Below, piece by piece: positions 1 to 9,526 of a DNA stretch of 64,000 bases (the first letter of the stretch is position 1; every line of letters starts with the position of its first letter). The notes beneath the pieces were generated by a model that worked only from the letters and a program-made list of their open reading frames with translations, ran no database searches and had not been told where the DNA came from. The DNA comes from Bacteroidota bacterium (GTDB lineage Bacteria; Bacteroidota; Bacteroidia; Chitinophagales; Chitinophagaceae), in assembly GCA_005798905.1 (NCBI GenBank), contig SYIK01000006.1, forward strand, positions 1-64,000, read 5' to 3'. Position numbers and translations under genes: made by a program.

Positions 1-257
1 CTATAGAAAATTGTATTTAGTAGCGATGGTTAAGCAGTTTTATAAAGAATTAATTTAATGACTTAAAAGAGTTAACATAAATAAAAGTGTCCTACCTTGT
101 ACCTCTGAAACAAAAATCCCTTACAAAATCATTGTAAGGGATTTTTGTTTCAGAGGTACAAGGTAGGACACTTTTATTTAGGTTAACTCTTTTAAGTCAT
201 TAAATTAATTCTTTATAAAACTGCTTAACCATCGCTACTAAATATAATTTTCTATAG
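1..257. repeat. Long near-perfect inverted repeat with a terminator-like core
   Basis: Bases 1-126 are the reverse complement of 132-257, with a 5-base spacer (127-131). I count two mismatches, at 13/245 and at the pair near 77/181. The repeat starts exactly at base 1, so the arms may continue outside the window. The core (about 109-149) looks like a bidirectional intrinsic terminator: a 9-bp stem of cccttacaa/ttgtaaggg flanked by A-rich and T-rich runs. No ORF lies inside. Such a long hairpin with a tiny loop is unstable in most bacteria, so a fold-back assembly artefact at a contig end is a real alternative. The two mismatches argue mildly against a pure artefact. Confidence 0.9.
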
Positions 258-374
258 ATTAAATAAAAGAAAATCTGGACGTAGTTATAGTTCGTCCAGC
301 CAGACTTTGGCAGTCGAAATCCCCAAAAAAGCATTAACTTGTTAATAAACATATATTAAAAAATTATAAATTTT
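258..374. other. Intergenic stretch with one short hairpin
   Basis: No gene is seen between the inverted repeat and the susC promoter. The only structure I see is a 7-bp hairpin (275-281 with 293-299, ctggacg/cgtccag, 11-base loop). I could not fold the stretch after it into a tRNA or a known RNA. From about 345 it becomes almost pure A+T, as is usual just upstream of a promoter. Confidence 0.4.
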
Positions 375-405
375 TTTGGTAGTAATATACATTATTATAT
401 ATTTG
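375..405 (+). promoter_or_regulatory. Bacteroidota-type promoter of the susC operon
   Basis: TTTG at 375-378 is followed after exactly 19 bases by TATATTTG at 398-405. This matches the Bacteroidota primary sigma consensus TTTG-N19-TAnnTTTG at every fixed position. Transcription should start near 410, giving an untranslated leader of about 125 bases before the ATG at 537. It would drive susC, susD and the LamG lipoprotein gene up to the terminator at 6110-6142. Confidence 0.7.
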
Positions 406-536
406 AAAATAGTTTATATTCGAAAGTTCGGATATAGTTGGGTTTTTTATGTGATGAAACCTTTCGAAATTTTGAATATCGATATAAACAATATTTATCT
501 GGAAATGCTTATTATTCAACCAAAACAATACAAATT

Positions 537-3500
537 ATGTATTTAGCTTTTCTTTCTAAATCCTTCTTCAAACAAGGCGGGTTTTTATCAAAACCGATTC
601 GGATTATGAAACTTGCTACATTTTTATTAATCGCTGGTTCTATCCAGGTTAGTGCAAATGTTATGGAAGTTAACGCATCGCCACTGTTTGAAAAAACAGC
701 CATTGAGATAACTGGTAGAGTTACTTCAAGTTCTGGCGAACCTTTAGTTAGCGCATCAATTACTGTTAAAGGCAGTAAGACTGGGGTGGTAACTGATGCA
801 GGTGGTTATTTTTCAATTACTGTTCCAGACGATGCAGTATTGATAATAAGCTCTGTTGGTTATGAACCTCAGGAAGTTTCTGTAAAAGGGAAAAAAGTGA
901 TTAATGTATCACTTCAGTTATCTGAAAATGTTCAAGATGCTGTAGTAGTAATTGGTTATGGTACAGCAAGTAAAAGAGATTTGACGGGTTCAATTGTAAA
1001 ATTGAGCGGAAAAGAAGTGTCAGATAAACCCAATATTAATCCTGTGGCTTCTTTACAAGGAAAAGTTACCGGATTAACTGTTGTGAATTCTGGTACACCT
1101 GGGCAAGAGCCAGATATTCGGATAAGAGGAACAAATAGTCTTGGTGGTGTAAGACCTCTTTATCTTGTTGATGGCATTTTTAATGATAATGTTGGATTTT
1201 TAAATCCTAATGATATTGAATCTATAGAAGTATTAAAAGATCCTTCTTCTCTCGCTATTTTTGGTGTTCGTGGTGCGAATGGAGTTATTGCCATTACTAC
1301 AAAAAAAGCAAAACAAGGTCAAGTAAATATAAATTTCAATACAACATATAGTTCAAAAAAATTAGTTGATAAAATAGCAATGGTGAATGCAGCTGAGTTT
1401 AAGACACTTTTTGAGGAAGAACAAACAAATCTTGGTATTACTGGTGCTGAACGGTTTAATTTTACTCCATGGACAGGTAATACTGATTGGGTTGATGAAA
1501 TGACAAGGACTGGGCTTATGGTTTCAAACAATCTTAGCGTATCTACAGCTACTGAAAGAAATAAATTCTATTTTGGCTTTGGACATACAAATGAAGAAGG
1601 CGTTATCAAACATCAACAGCTTCGTAAATGGACACTAAGCCTGAATGATGAAGTAAAAGTTGGTAAAAATGTAAAAATAGGATTTACATTAAATGGATCA
1701 AGTCAAAAAAATCCTTTCAGTTGGGCAAATGGTTTATTGTTTACTGCTCGCCGAGTTTTGCCAATTACTCCAGTATATGATGAGGCACATGGCGCATACA
1801 ACAATCTTGCAAAACAATCAAGTGAAATGGTAAATCCTGTTTGGGAACTTGAACACAATTGGGATAAGCAATTGTCTTATGAAAATAGAATGGTTGGAAG
1901 TATTTTTACCGAAATCAACTTTCTTAATTATTTCAATTTCAGGTCTACACTTTATGCCGATATGTCAAATATAGAAAGTCGTTCTTATACGCCTATCGAC
2001 AGCCTTTATGATTTAGCTGATAATAAAACATTTTATCATGCAAGCTATAACAAGACTAGTGTATCTCAAAGTAATATGAGATATAATAAATTTCAGCAAG
2101 ATCATATTTTAACATTTAAGAAAAACTTTAATGATCATGGCCTATCAGCAATAGGAGGATTTACTACTTACTATAATGATTATCATGGATTATTCGCATC
2201 TGTAAAGCAATCGCAAACAGGTTTGCCAATCCCAAACAATAAGCGATTTTGGTATATTGATAATGGTTTTGGAGATAAGTCGACCAAAATTTCTTCTTCA
2301 GGCCAATGGGAAAAGGCAACAGTTTCTAGCTTATTCCGGTTATTATATAATTACAAAGGAAAATATATGCTGAATGCATCTTACCGCCGTGATTTATCTT
2401 CAGCATGGAGGCAAGATTATGGTAACCAAGGGCAAAATTTTTATGCAGTTGGTGCAGCTTGGGATATCAGCAAGGAAGACTTTTTTAAAGATCAAGATGT
2501 GTTTGATTACGTGAAACTTAAGGGAAGTGTAGGTCTTTTGGGAGTTCAAAATACTTATGGATTTGATTATCCCGCATATCCTGCTTTATCTACCAATTCA
2601 AGTGCTGTTTTTGGAAATTTAATTGTTCCTGTATACAACGAAACTTATTTAGCAGATAAGAACTTGCATTGGGAAACAGTTAACGGAAAAGAAATTGGTG
2701 TTGAATTTGATATGTTTAAGAGAAGTCTACATGGTGAAATTAGTTATTATCATAAAACAACAAATGACCTAATAGCATTAATTAATGCAGGAGGTGGTCG
2801 TTCTACGCTAACAAATATTGGCAAAATGAGGAACGAAGGTGTTGAAATTCTTGTAGGCTACAATAAGCAGGTTTCAAAAGATTTCAACCTAAGCGTTACT
2901 GGAAACATCACTACTTTCAAGAATTTGTTTGATGAATCAACTTTTCAATCAGGGTTTGATGAGCAGCGTGCAAACAGAACTGTAGCTGGGTATCCTATTG
3001 GTTCTTTCTGGGGGTATATAGTAGAAGGAGTATATCAGAGTTATGCAGATAAACTAGCTTCTCCAGTAATGAATTTGGGAAACAGTTATGGTCCTGGAGA
3101 TTTGAAATATAAAGATGTAAATGGAGATGGGGTTATTACTACAGATGACAGAACTGTAATTGGAAATCCAACACCTGATTATACGTACGGAGGTAACATT
3201 TCATTTAAATATAAAAGACTTGATTTTGGCGTTGATTTGCAAGGCGTATATGGTAATGAAGTTTACAGATATTGGGGTAGTTCTGAATTGCCTTACACAA
3301 AGTTCAACTATGGAAAATTTAAGATGGATCGCTGGCATGGTGAAGGAACATCTAACTGGGAGCCAATCTTAGGAGATAATCATACAACCAACAGACTTCC
3401 TTCAACTTATGGAATTGAAGATGGTAGTTATTTCCGTATCAGAAATCTACAGATTGGGTATAGTTTCAATTCTGGAGTTTTGAATAAAGCTCATATAAAA

Positions 3501-3659
3501 AGTATGAGGGCGTTTTTGAATATTCAAAATTTAAAAACATGGAAAAATAATTCAGGATACTCACCTGATTTTGGAGGTTCTCCAACAAGCTTTGGAATTG
3601 ATGATGGAACAAACCCTGTACCTAAAGTAATTTCTGCTGGTATTAATATTAATTTCTAA
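537..3659 (+). CDS. susC: SusC/RagA-type TonB-dependent outer-membrane receptor
   Basis: Outer-membrane transporter that imports oligosaccharides with TonB energy and forms a lidded pair with SusD. About 1040 residues, normal for the family. In order: a basic N-terminal extension and hydrophobic signal segment (about 24-42), a carboxypeptidase-D regulatory-like beta domain (about 58-135, beginning ITGRV), a plug domain (about 140-255, with VVVIGYGT and RIRGTNSLGG), then the barrel ending in a C-terminal INF. Frame is open from a TTG at 438, but I prefer the ATG at 537: the basic stretch plus MKLATFLLIAG is typical for Chitinophagaceae SusC proteins. ATG 606 is the alternative. susD follows after 20 bases. 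The substrate, a beta-glucan fragment, is inferred from the neighbouring hydrolases only. Confidence 0.93.
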   Translation: MYLAFLSKSFFKQGGFLSKPIRIMKLATFLLIAGSIQVSANVMEVNASPLFEKTAIEITGRVTSSSGEPLVSASITVKGSKTGVVTDAGGYFSITVPDDAVLIISSVGYEPQEVSVKGKKVINVSLQLSENVQDAVVVIGYGTASKRDLTGSIVKLSGKEVSDKPNINPVASLQGKVTGLTVVNSGTPGQEPDIRIRGTNSLGGVRPLYLVDGIFNDNVGFLNPNDIESIEVLKDPSSLAIFGVRGANGVIAITTKKAKQGQVNINFNTTYSSKKLVDKIAMVNAAEFKTLFEEEQTNLGITGAERFNFTPWTGNTDWVDEMTRTGLMVSNNLSVSTATERNKFYFGFGHTNEEGVIKHQQLRKWTLSLNDEVKVGKNVKIGFTLNGSSQKNPFSWANGLLFTARRVLPITPVYDEAHGAYNNLAKQSSEMVNPVWELEHNWDKQLSYENRMVGSIFTEINFLNYFNFRSTLYADMSNIESRSYTPIDSLYDLADNKTFYHASYNKTSVSQSNMRYNKFQQDHILTFKKNFNDHGLSAIGGFTTYYNDYHGLFASVKQSQTGLPIPNNKRFWYIDNGFGDKSTKISSSGQWEKATVSSLFRLLYNYKGKYMLNASYRRDLSSAWRQDYGNQGQNFYAVGAAWDISKEDFFKDQDVFDYVKLKGSVGLLGVQNTYGFDYPAYPALSTNSSAVFGNLIVPVYNETYLADKNLHWETVNGKEIGVEFDMFKRSLHGEISYYHKTTNDLIALINAGGGRSTLTNIGKMRNEGVEILVGYNKQVSKDFNLSVTGNITTFKNLFDESTFQSGFDEQRANRTVAGYPIGSFWGYIVEGVYQSYADKLASPVMNLGNSYGPGDLKYKDVNGDGVITTDDRTVIGNPTPDYTYGGNISFKYKRLDFGVDLQGVYGNEVYRYWGSSELPYTKFNYGKFKMDRWHGEGTSNWEPILGDNHTTNRLPSTYGIEDGSYFRIRNLQIGYSFNSGVLNKAHIKSMRAFLNIQNLKTWKNNSGYSPDFGGSPTSFGIDDGTNPVPKVISAGININF

Positions 3660-3679
3660 AACCATAAAAAAAAATAAAA

Positions 3680-5179
3680 ATGAACAAATATTTTAAAAGT
3701 TGGATTATCCTGATTATAGCCGTACCGTTGTTGGCAACTATGTCAGGTGGCTGTAAGAAGTTTCTTGATAGGAAACCTTTACAGGCTTCTTTAGAAGATT
3801 TGAATCAAGGTGGTGTTGAAGGCCTTGTATTTGGATTGTATGGCGCATTTCTTGATCGAAATGGCTCTTACCATGCATTCAGTAGTATCCCTTGGTTTGC
3901 CTTAAATTCTTTTCGTGGCGATGATGCAATGAAAGGAAGTAGTGCTGCAGACGGAGCCGATTGGGGGGTAGTATATGATGAATTTCAATATCAGAAATCT
4001 CACTGGTCTTCTTCTATCTATTGGGATCAGCATTATAATTTAATCAACAAAGCTAATACAGCTATACAAACTGCCGATTCGCTTGGACTTAACGATCCAG
4101 CTTCAGTAATAAATGTTGCAGAAGCTAAATTTTTCAGAGCATTGGCCTATTTTGACTTAGTAAGAGTGTTTGGTGAAGTTCCTAAAATTGATTTTAGAGT
4201 TTATACTCCAAATGATTCCAAAAAACCAAAAGCAACAGTACCTCAAATATGGGCATTGATTGATGCGGATTTAACTGCAGGTATAACAAATCTTCCAGCA
4301 AACTGGAACAATCCATTAGGGAACAGTCGTTTCCCAGGCCGATTAACTAAATATACAGCAATGGCGCTTCAAGCAAAAGCCATGTTATATAGGAAAAATT
4401 GGGGAGGAGCACTAAGTCTTTGTCAGCAAATAATAAGCTCAGGTAATTATCAACTTTTATCAAGTTATAGTACAAATTTTAAAGTTGCTGGTGAAAACGG
4501 AAAAGAATCATTGTTTGAAATACAAGCTGATTTAGGAGCTAATGGAGTTCCGTATAATGGTCATGAATTTGGAGTAGAACAAGGTGTAAGAGGTTCTGGT
4601 GATTGGGATTTGGGCTGGGGTTGGAATGTACCAGAAATTGGACAGGAAGCTTCATATGAAACAGGTGATGCAAGAAGAGCTGCTACTATTCTTTATTCAG
4701 GGCAGGATGACGGATATGGTAAAACCGTTCCGGCATTTCCAACGGTGCCGAGATATTTCTGGAACAAAAAAGTTTATCCAGAACCAAGTATGCAGACATT
4801 TACTGGGAAAAAGAAAAATGAATGGCTCAACCATGTCTTGATTCGCTATGCAGATGTATTGCTTATGGCAGCAGAAGCAGCAAATGAGCTTTCAAATCAA
4901 GCAAGTGCAATAACATGGACAAATTTAGTTCGTAGTAGAGCTGGTCTTCCAAATCTAACATTCTCTACACAGGCACAACTAAGAGATGATATTAAAAAAG
5001 AAAGAAGGTCAGAGTTTGCTATGGAAGGTGAAAGGTTCTTTGATTTAGTAAGATGGGACGATGCTATTTCAGTATTAGGTGGTAGAGGTTATACTCCTTG
5101 TCATAAATACTATCCGCTTCCACAGTCAGCAATTGACTTTGCTGGAAGTAGTGTTTTAATACAAAATCCTTGTTGGTAA
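3680..5179 (+). CDS. susD: SusD/RagB-type starch-binding-like lipoprotein
   Basis: Surface glycan-binding lipoprotein that acts as the lid on the SusC partner. 499 residues, normal length. A lipobox-type signal peptide ends at Cys25 (SGGC). The N-terminal helical TPR-like half is followed by the C-terminal RagB/SusD domain, which has the family-typical stretch RYADVLLMAAEAANE and, near the end, GERFFDLVRWDD. It lies 20 bases after susC in the same operon, so the two surely work together. Nothing in the sequence fixes which sugar is bound. Confidence 0.93.
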   Translation: MNKYFKSWIILIIAVPLLATMSGGCKKFLDRKPLQASLEDLNQGGVEGLVFGLYGAFLDRNGSYHAFSSIPWFALNSFRGDDAMKGSSAADGADWGVVYDEFQYQKSHWSSSIYWDQHYNLINKANTAIQTADSLGLNDPASVINVAEAKFFRALAYFDLVRVFGEVPKIDFRVYTPNDSKKPKATVPQIWALIDADLTAGITNLPANWNNPLGNSRFPGRLTKYTAMALQAKAMLYRKNWGGALSLCQQIISSGNYQLLSSYSTNFKVAGENGKESLFEIQADLGANGVPYNGHEFGVEQGVRGSGDWDLGWGWNVPEIGQEASYETGDARRAATILYSGQDDGYGKTVPAFPTVPRYFWNKKVYPEPSMQTFTGKKKNEWLNHVLIRYADVLLMAAEAANELSNQASAITWTNLVRSRAGLPNLTFSTQAQLRDDIKKERRSEFAMEGERFFDLVRWDDAISVLGGRGYTPCHKYYPLPQSAIDFAGSSVLIQNPCW

Positions 5180-5200
5180 AAACAAATAAAATAAACTTAC

Positions 5201-6064
5201 ATGAAAAATAATTTAATTAAAAAAATAAGTTTTGCAGCTTTCATCTTAATATTCGCAGTGTCTTGTCAAAAAATGAATAGGCCTGCATTGGGTGATTACC
5301 CAAAAGATAGTAACCCTCCAGGAGGACCATTAAAGTTTTACGCAGCATTTAATGGTACATCTTCTGATCCATTAAGAAATGCTGTTGATAGTGTAAAGGC
5401 AAATTTTGCTGCTAGCAATCCACTAGCAATTATAAATGGTATTTCCGGAAAAGGAGTTCAGGGAAAGCTTGATAAAGCAATAAAATATTCATCAGCAAAC
5501 GATTGGGCAAATTCTACCAGCATGACAATTGCTTTCTGGCTAAAAAATACTCCTTGGTCTGGAGGTCCTGGATTTGTATTTAATCTTACAATGAAGGATC
5601 ATTGGGCAAACGGTGTTGCTTGGATGCTTATTGAAGACCAAGGACAGAGCAGTACATCATCTGCCGCAGTAAAATTTGTACTGCAGGATCAGTGGTTCGA
5701 ATTTGTAGGCCCCAATATTTTTAATAAGCCATTGCTTGATGGTAATTGGCATCATTTAGCTATTGCTTATGATGAAGCAACATCAAAGCTTACTTATTAT
5801 TTCGATGGACAAGCACTTACAGGTCTTGCTGCAAATCTGACTAATGTTAAAAACAACGGTAATCCAAGAGGTAAATTAAACTTAAAAGCAAGCGATGGAA
5901 GCGCAGGTCAATTTGTTTTTGGAGGATGGAACAAACATGCCGGTATTAGTGGTCCTGGGGATGGCTGGATTCAAGGTTTTAATGGAGGTTTAGATCAGTT
6001 GAGACTTTATGGAAAAGCCTTGAGTTCATCAGAGGTACTAGCTTTATATAATAGTAAATTATAG
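5201..6064 (+). CDS. LamG-like (concanavalin A fold) lipoprotein, probable surface glycan-binding protein
   Basis: 287-residue predicted lipoprotein with the acylated Cys at 22 (FAVSC). After a short linker the mature part is one LamG/concanavalin A-like jelly roll (about 50-285), with typical elements such as SMTIAFWLKN, DGNWHHLAIAYD and LDQLRLYGKALSSSEV. It has no recognisable catalytic residues. The gene follows susD by 21 bases and is the last of that operon before an intrinsic terminator. This is the usual position of the third, cell-surface glycan-binding protein (SusE/SusF or SGBP role). The fold is well supported; the binding role is inference from position. Confidence 0.8.
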   Translation: MKNNLIKKISFAAFILIFAVSCQKMNRPALGDYPKDSNPPGGPLKFYAAFNGTSSDPLRNAVDSVKANFAASNPLAIINGISGKGVQGKLDKAIKYSSANDWANSTSMTIAFWLKNTPWSGGPGFVFNLTMKDHWANGVAWMLIEDQGQSSTSSAAVKFVLQDQWFEFVGPNIFNKPLLDGNWHHLAIAYDEATSKLTYYFDGQALTGLAANLTNVKNNGNPRGKLNLKASDGSAGQFVFGGWNKHAGISGPGDGWIQGFNGGLDQLRLYGKALSSSEVLALYNSKL

Positions 6065-6109
6065 ATGAATGATCATCGATTATTAACAATAATAACAAAT
6101 CGTTAAAAG

Positions 6110-6142
6110 AAAAGGGCTGAACAAATTTGTTTCAGCCCTTTT
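6110..6142 (+). terminator. Intrinsic terminator after the susCD operon
   Basis: A 12-bp perfect stem, aaaagggctgaa (6110-6121) with ttcagccctttt (6131-6142), runs into a T tract. It sits 46 bases after the LamG gene and 22 bases before the next gene, so it should separate the susCD transcript, at least partly, from the downstream genes. Confidence 0.85.
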
Positions 6143-6163
6143 TTTAATTATAAATAATTTTTT

Positions 6164-9100
6164 ATGCGGTTTAAATCTCAGGTGATTGTTATACTTATTC
6201 TCGTTCTTAGTATTTCTTGTAATATAGGTAAGGAAAGTAAGTTCAAGAGTTTATCTTCTTCCAGTACCAATATTAATTTTGTAAATAAGCCAGAGTCTCA
6301 TAAACTATTTAACATTCTATACTACCTCTATTACTACAATGGTGGTGGAGTAGCTACTGGTGATATAAACAATGATGGACTTACAGACTTATTTTTCACA
6401 GCTAATAACAAAGGTGGAAATAAATTGTATCTAAATAAAGGAGATTTCAAATTTGAAGATATTACAGAAAAAGCAGGTGTGTCAGGTAACTCGGACTGGT
6501 GCAGTGGAGTAACAATGACTGATATTAATGGCGATGGCTTTCTTGATATTTATGTTTCCGTTGTTGCTGGTTCATGGGAATTAAAGGGACACAATGAATT
6601 ATACATTAATAATGGCAACAATACATTTGTAGAAAAATCAGTCGAATATGGGTTAGATATTTCAGGACTATCTACACAAGCAGCCTTTTTTGATTATGAT
6701 CATGATGGTGATCTTGATTGTTATATTCTCCGGCACTCCAAAAAACCGCATGCCAATATTGTGGACACATCAAACAGAAGAAATATAGACTCTCTGGCAG
6801 GCGATAAACTATTTCGAAACGAACTTAATAATGGTAGAAAAAAATTTACAGATGTTTCAACCTCGGCGGGAATTTATCAAAGCAGTCTCGGGTATGGGCT
6901 TGGCATCGCCATTGCAGACCTTAACAACGATGGATGGGAAGATATTTATATTGGTAATGATTTTCATGAAAATGATTACTACTATGTAAATAAAGGAGAT
7001 GGAATTTTTAAAGAAAGTAGTGCTGACCACTTTAGGCATTACAGCCGCTTTAGCATGGGAAATGACATTGCCGATTATAACAACGACGGGCAATTAGATT
7101 TGGTAACAGTTGACATGCTTCCTCCAGATGAAAAGGTTTTGAAAACCTATGGGAGCGATGAAAATCCTGATATTTATAAAGTAAAACTTGAAATTCAGGG
7201 GTATCAGAAGCAATATTCAAAAAATAGTCTTCAGCGAAACAATGGAAGCGGAATTAGTTTTAGCGAAACATCACTGATGAGTGGTGTTTCAGCTACTGAC
7301 TGGAGTTGGGCACCCTTGTTTGCCGATTTTGACAATGACTCTAAAAAAGATTTGTTTATTAGCAGCGGAATAGTGAAAAGGCCCGTTGATTTGGATTATA
7401 TTCGGTTTGTTTCTGATCTTGAAATGAAAAAAGAATTCAATAGCTCCGATGAATATGACCAGGAAACTATTGATGCAATGCCTGATGGTGCTTCTAACCC
7501 CTTTCTTTTTAAAGGAGACGGAAAATTTTCTTTTACAGATGTGAGTAAAGAATGGGGAACTGAAAAATTGAAAGGATATTTTAATGGAGCGGCTTATGCC
7601 GACTTAGATAATGATGGCGACCTTGATATTGTAATGAATTCCTTGAATGCAGAGGCTGTTGTTTTAAAAAACACTTCCCCTGTATCAAATTATCTTCAGA
7701 TTTCTTTTCTTGGGGATAGTTTCAACAGGTTTGGTATTGGTGCAAAAATGTACTTATTTACAGAAGGGAAACTGCAATACCAACAGTTGATGTTAACAAG
7801 AGGGTTTGAATCTTCTGTTGAGCCACGCCTTCATTTTGGATTAGCCGAGCAGAAAATTGTTGACAGTATTTTAATAGTTTGGCCTGATCAGCAGTATCAG
7901 TTGATTAAAAACATAGCAGCTGGCAAGCAATTAAATGTTAAAAAAAGTCAGTCAGCGGGAAAATTTATTTATTCAGAATGGTTTAAATCAAAGCAAGAAA
8001 TATTTCAGCAAATAAATTTATCTGACTGGAAGCATATTGAAAATGATTTTCTTGATTATAATGTGCAATATCTGATACCACATATGCAATCTACACGTGG
8101 TCCAAAAATAGCTGTGGCGGATATTAATGGCGATGGATTGGATGATATGTATGTTTGTGGTGCTAAAGACCAACCAGGAGCATTATTGATACAACAGCGT
8201 AGTGGCAATTTTTTACAAACTAATAAAGCATTATTAAAGGAGTTTGCAGAGAGTGAAGATGTGGATGCTATTTTCTTTGATGCGAACAATGATAAATATC
8301 CTGACCTATTGGTGGTTAGCGGAGGAAATGAAGTGCTTGAAAGTAGTAAACAAGGCCTTGATAGATTGTATTTGAATGATGGGAAAGGAAATTTTACAAA
8401 AGCAGAAGCTCCATTTTCCAACCAGTTTGAAAGCAAATCATGCGTAGCGGTAAGTGACTTTGATAAAGATGGAGATAACGATTTTTTCATTGGCAATCTT
8501 AGTAATCAAACTTCTTATGGCACTCCAGTTCACTCTTATTTTTATATAAATAGAGGCAATGGAAAATTTGATATGGCAGAAAGAAAAACCATTTTTCTGC
8601 AATCGATAGGAATGGTAACGTCCGCTGCTTTTGCCGACGTTGACAATAACACTTGGCCCGATCTTATTATTACTGGAGAATTTATGCCAGTGAAGATATT
8701 TTTGAATAAGCAAGGAGTTTTTAATGAGACTTCAATAGCCAATTCTACAGGCCTCTGGCAAAGTATTCATACCGCCGATGTAAATGGCGATGGACATACA
8801 GATATACTTGCCGGAAACTGGGGGCATAATAATAAACTGTGGAGTGGCAAAAATGGTCCTGTAAAACTTTATGTAAAAGATTTTGATAATAATGGTTCAA
8901 TTGAGCAAGTTCTTTGTTATACAATGAACGGAAAGGAATATACATTTCTTGCAAAGGATGAACTGGAAAGGTCGTTGCCAGTATTAAAAAAAGCGTATTT
9001 AAAATACAGCGATGTGGCAGGAAAAACCGTGCAGTACATGTTTTATGATCTGTTCAAAAATTATGCTGAACTGAAAGCCGAAACACTAAGTTCATCATGC

Positions 9101-9445
9101 TTCTTTAATGACGGCAAAGGAAATTTTTTAAGAATTGATCTTCCACAGGAATTACAACTTGCGCCGGTAATGACCTTTGCTTCGGCTGATAATGTGAAAA
9201 AAGGTTCATTTATTGCTGCAGGGAATTTTTATGGAGTAATACCATATGAAGGTAGGTATGACGCACTGCAGCCAACTATTTTTTCTTATAACTCAACAAC
9301 AAATAAATTTGATTCAGAATTTAATATTACATCCTTTGATGGCGAAGCAAGGGATATTAAATGGTTAAATAAGGCTGGAGGAAATAAAATAATGGCAATA
9401 GCAAGGAATAACAATACGTTACAGTTTTATAAGATTAATGAATAA
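6164..9445 (+). CDS. FG-GAP/VCBS repeat lipoprotein with UnbV/ASPIC domain
   Basis: 1093-residue predicted lipoprotein (Cys19, LSISC). Repeated FG-GAP/VCBS blades with DxNxDGxxD calcium-binding loops occur in two groups (about 55-440 and 640-930), for example DINNDGLTD, DINGDGFLD and DVNGDGHTD. Between them lies an UnbV/ASPIC domain (about 520-595, with GFESSVEPRLHFGL and IVWPDQ). Such proteins fold as beta-propellers and resemble the CRTAC1 family; they are probably surface-exposed binding proteins. No enzyme function is known to me. The next gene is a vanadium-haloperoxidase-like lipoprotein, a pairing that suggests a shared task. There is only a weak start context, but the lipoprotein signal fixes the ATG at 6164. 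Confidence 0.85.
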   Translation: MRFKSQVIVILILVLSISCNIGKESKFKSLSSSSTNINFVNKPESHKLFNILYYLYYYNGGGVATGDINNDGLTDLFFTANNKGGNKLYLNKGDFKFEDITEKAGVSGNSDWCSGVTMTDINGDGFLDIYVSVVAGSWELKGHNELYINNGNNTFVEKSVEYGLDISGLSTQAAFFDYDHDGDLDCYILRHSKKPHANIVDTSNRRNIDSLAGDKLFRNELNNGRKKFTDVSTSAGIYQSSLGYGLGIAIADLNNDGWEDIYIGNDFHENDYYYVNKGDGIFKESSADHFRHYSRFSMGNDIADYNNDGQLDLVTVDMLPPDEKVLKTYGSDENPDIYKVKLEIQGYQKQYSKNSLQRNNGSGISFSETSLMSGVSATDWSWAPLFADFDNDSKKDLFISSGIVKRPVDLDYIRFVSDLEMKKEFNSSDEYDQETIDAMPDGASNPFLFKGDGKFSFTDVSKEWGTEKLKGYFNGAAYADLDNDGDLDIVMNSLNAEAVVLKNTSPVSNYLQISFLGDSFNRFGIGAKMYLFTEGKLQYQQLMLTRGFESSVEPRLHFGLAEQKIVDSILIVWPDQQYQLIKNIAAGKQLNVKKSQSAGKFIYSEWFKSKQEIFQQINLSDWKHIENDFLDYNVQYLIPHMQSTRGPKIAVADINGDGLDDMYVCGAKDQPGALLIQQRSGNFLQTNKALLKEFAESEDVDAIFFDANNDKYPDLLVVSGGNEVLESSKQGLDRLYLNDGKGNFTKAEAPFSNQFESKSCVAVSDFDKDGDNDFFIGNLSNQTSYGTPVHSYFYINRGNGKFDMAERKTIFLQSIGMVTSAAFADVDNNTWPDLIITGEFMPVKIFLNKQGVFNETSIANSTGLWQSIHTADVNGDGHTDILAGNWGHNNKLWSGKNGPVKLYVKDFDNNGSIEQVLCYTMNGKEYTFLAKDELERSLPVLKKAYLKYSDVAGKTVQYMFYDLFKNYAELKAETLSSSCFFNDGKGNFLRIDLPQELQLAPVMTFASADNVKKGSFIAAGNFYGVIPYEGRYDALQPTIFSYNSTTNKFDSEFNITSFDGEARDIKWLNKAGGNKIMAIARNNNTLQFYKINE

Positions 9446-9473
9446 AATCATGCGTTGCTACTGATATGGAGAA

Positions 9474-9481
9474 TATCTTTG
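9474..9481 (+). promoter_or_regulatory. Candidate -7 promoter element before the haloperoxidase-like gene
   Basis: TATCTTTG matches the TAnnTTTG consensus exactly, 46 bases before the ATG at 9527. The -33 side is weak: a TTG at 9455-9457 is only 16 bases away. The gene may therefore have its own promoter besides readthrough from 6164. Confidence 0.35.
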
Positions 9482-9526
9482 CGCAAGAAGTAATTAAAAT
9501 TGTTTTATCATAGTCAAATTATATTT

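Noticed and set aside
1-257. Invertible promoter switch of the SusC type
   Set aside because: Only 5 bases separate the arms, so nothing can be inverted, and no recombinase gene is nearby.
258-330. Possible tRNA remnant
   Set aside because: A hairpin and a TCGAAATCC-like stretch are present, but no acceptor stem, D-arm or anticodon arm could be drawn.
438-536. Upstream extension of susC from a TTG at 438
   Set aside because: The added 33 residues are not signal-like, and TTG is unlikely when an ATG at 537 begins the typical SusC N-terminus.
8056-8496. 146-residue minus-strand ORF inside the FG-GAP/ASPIC gene
   Set aside because: Mirror frame of a repeat-rich gene; low-complexity Ser/Leu composition and no start context.
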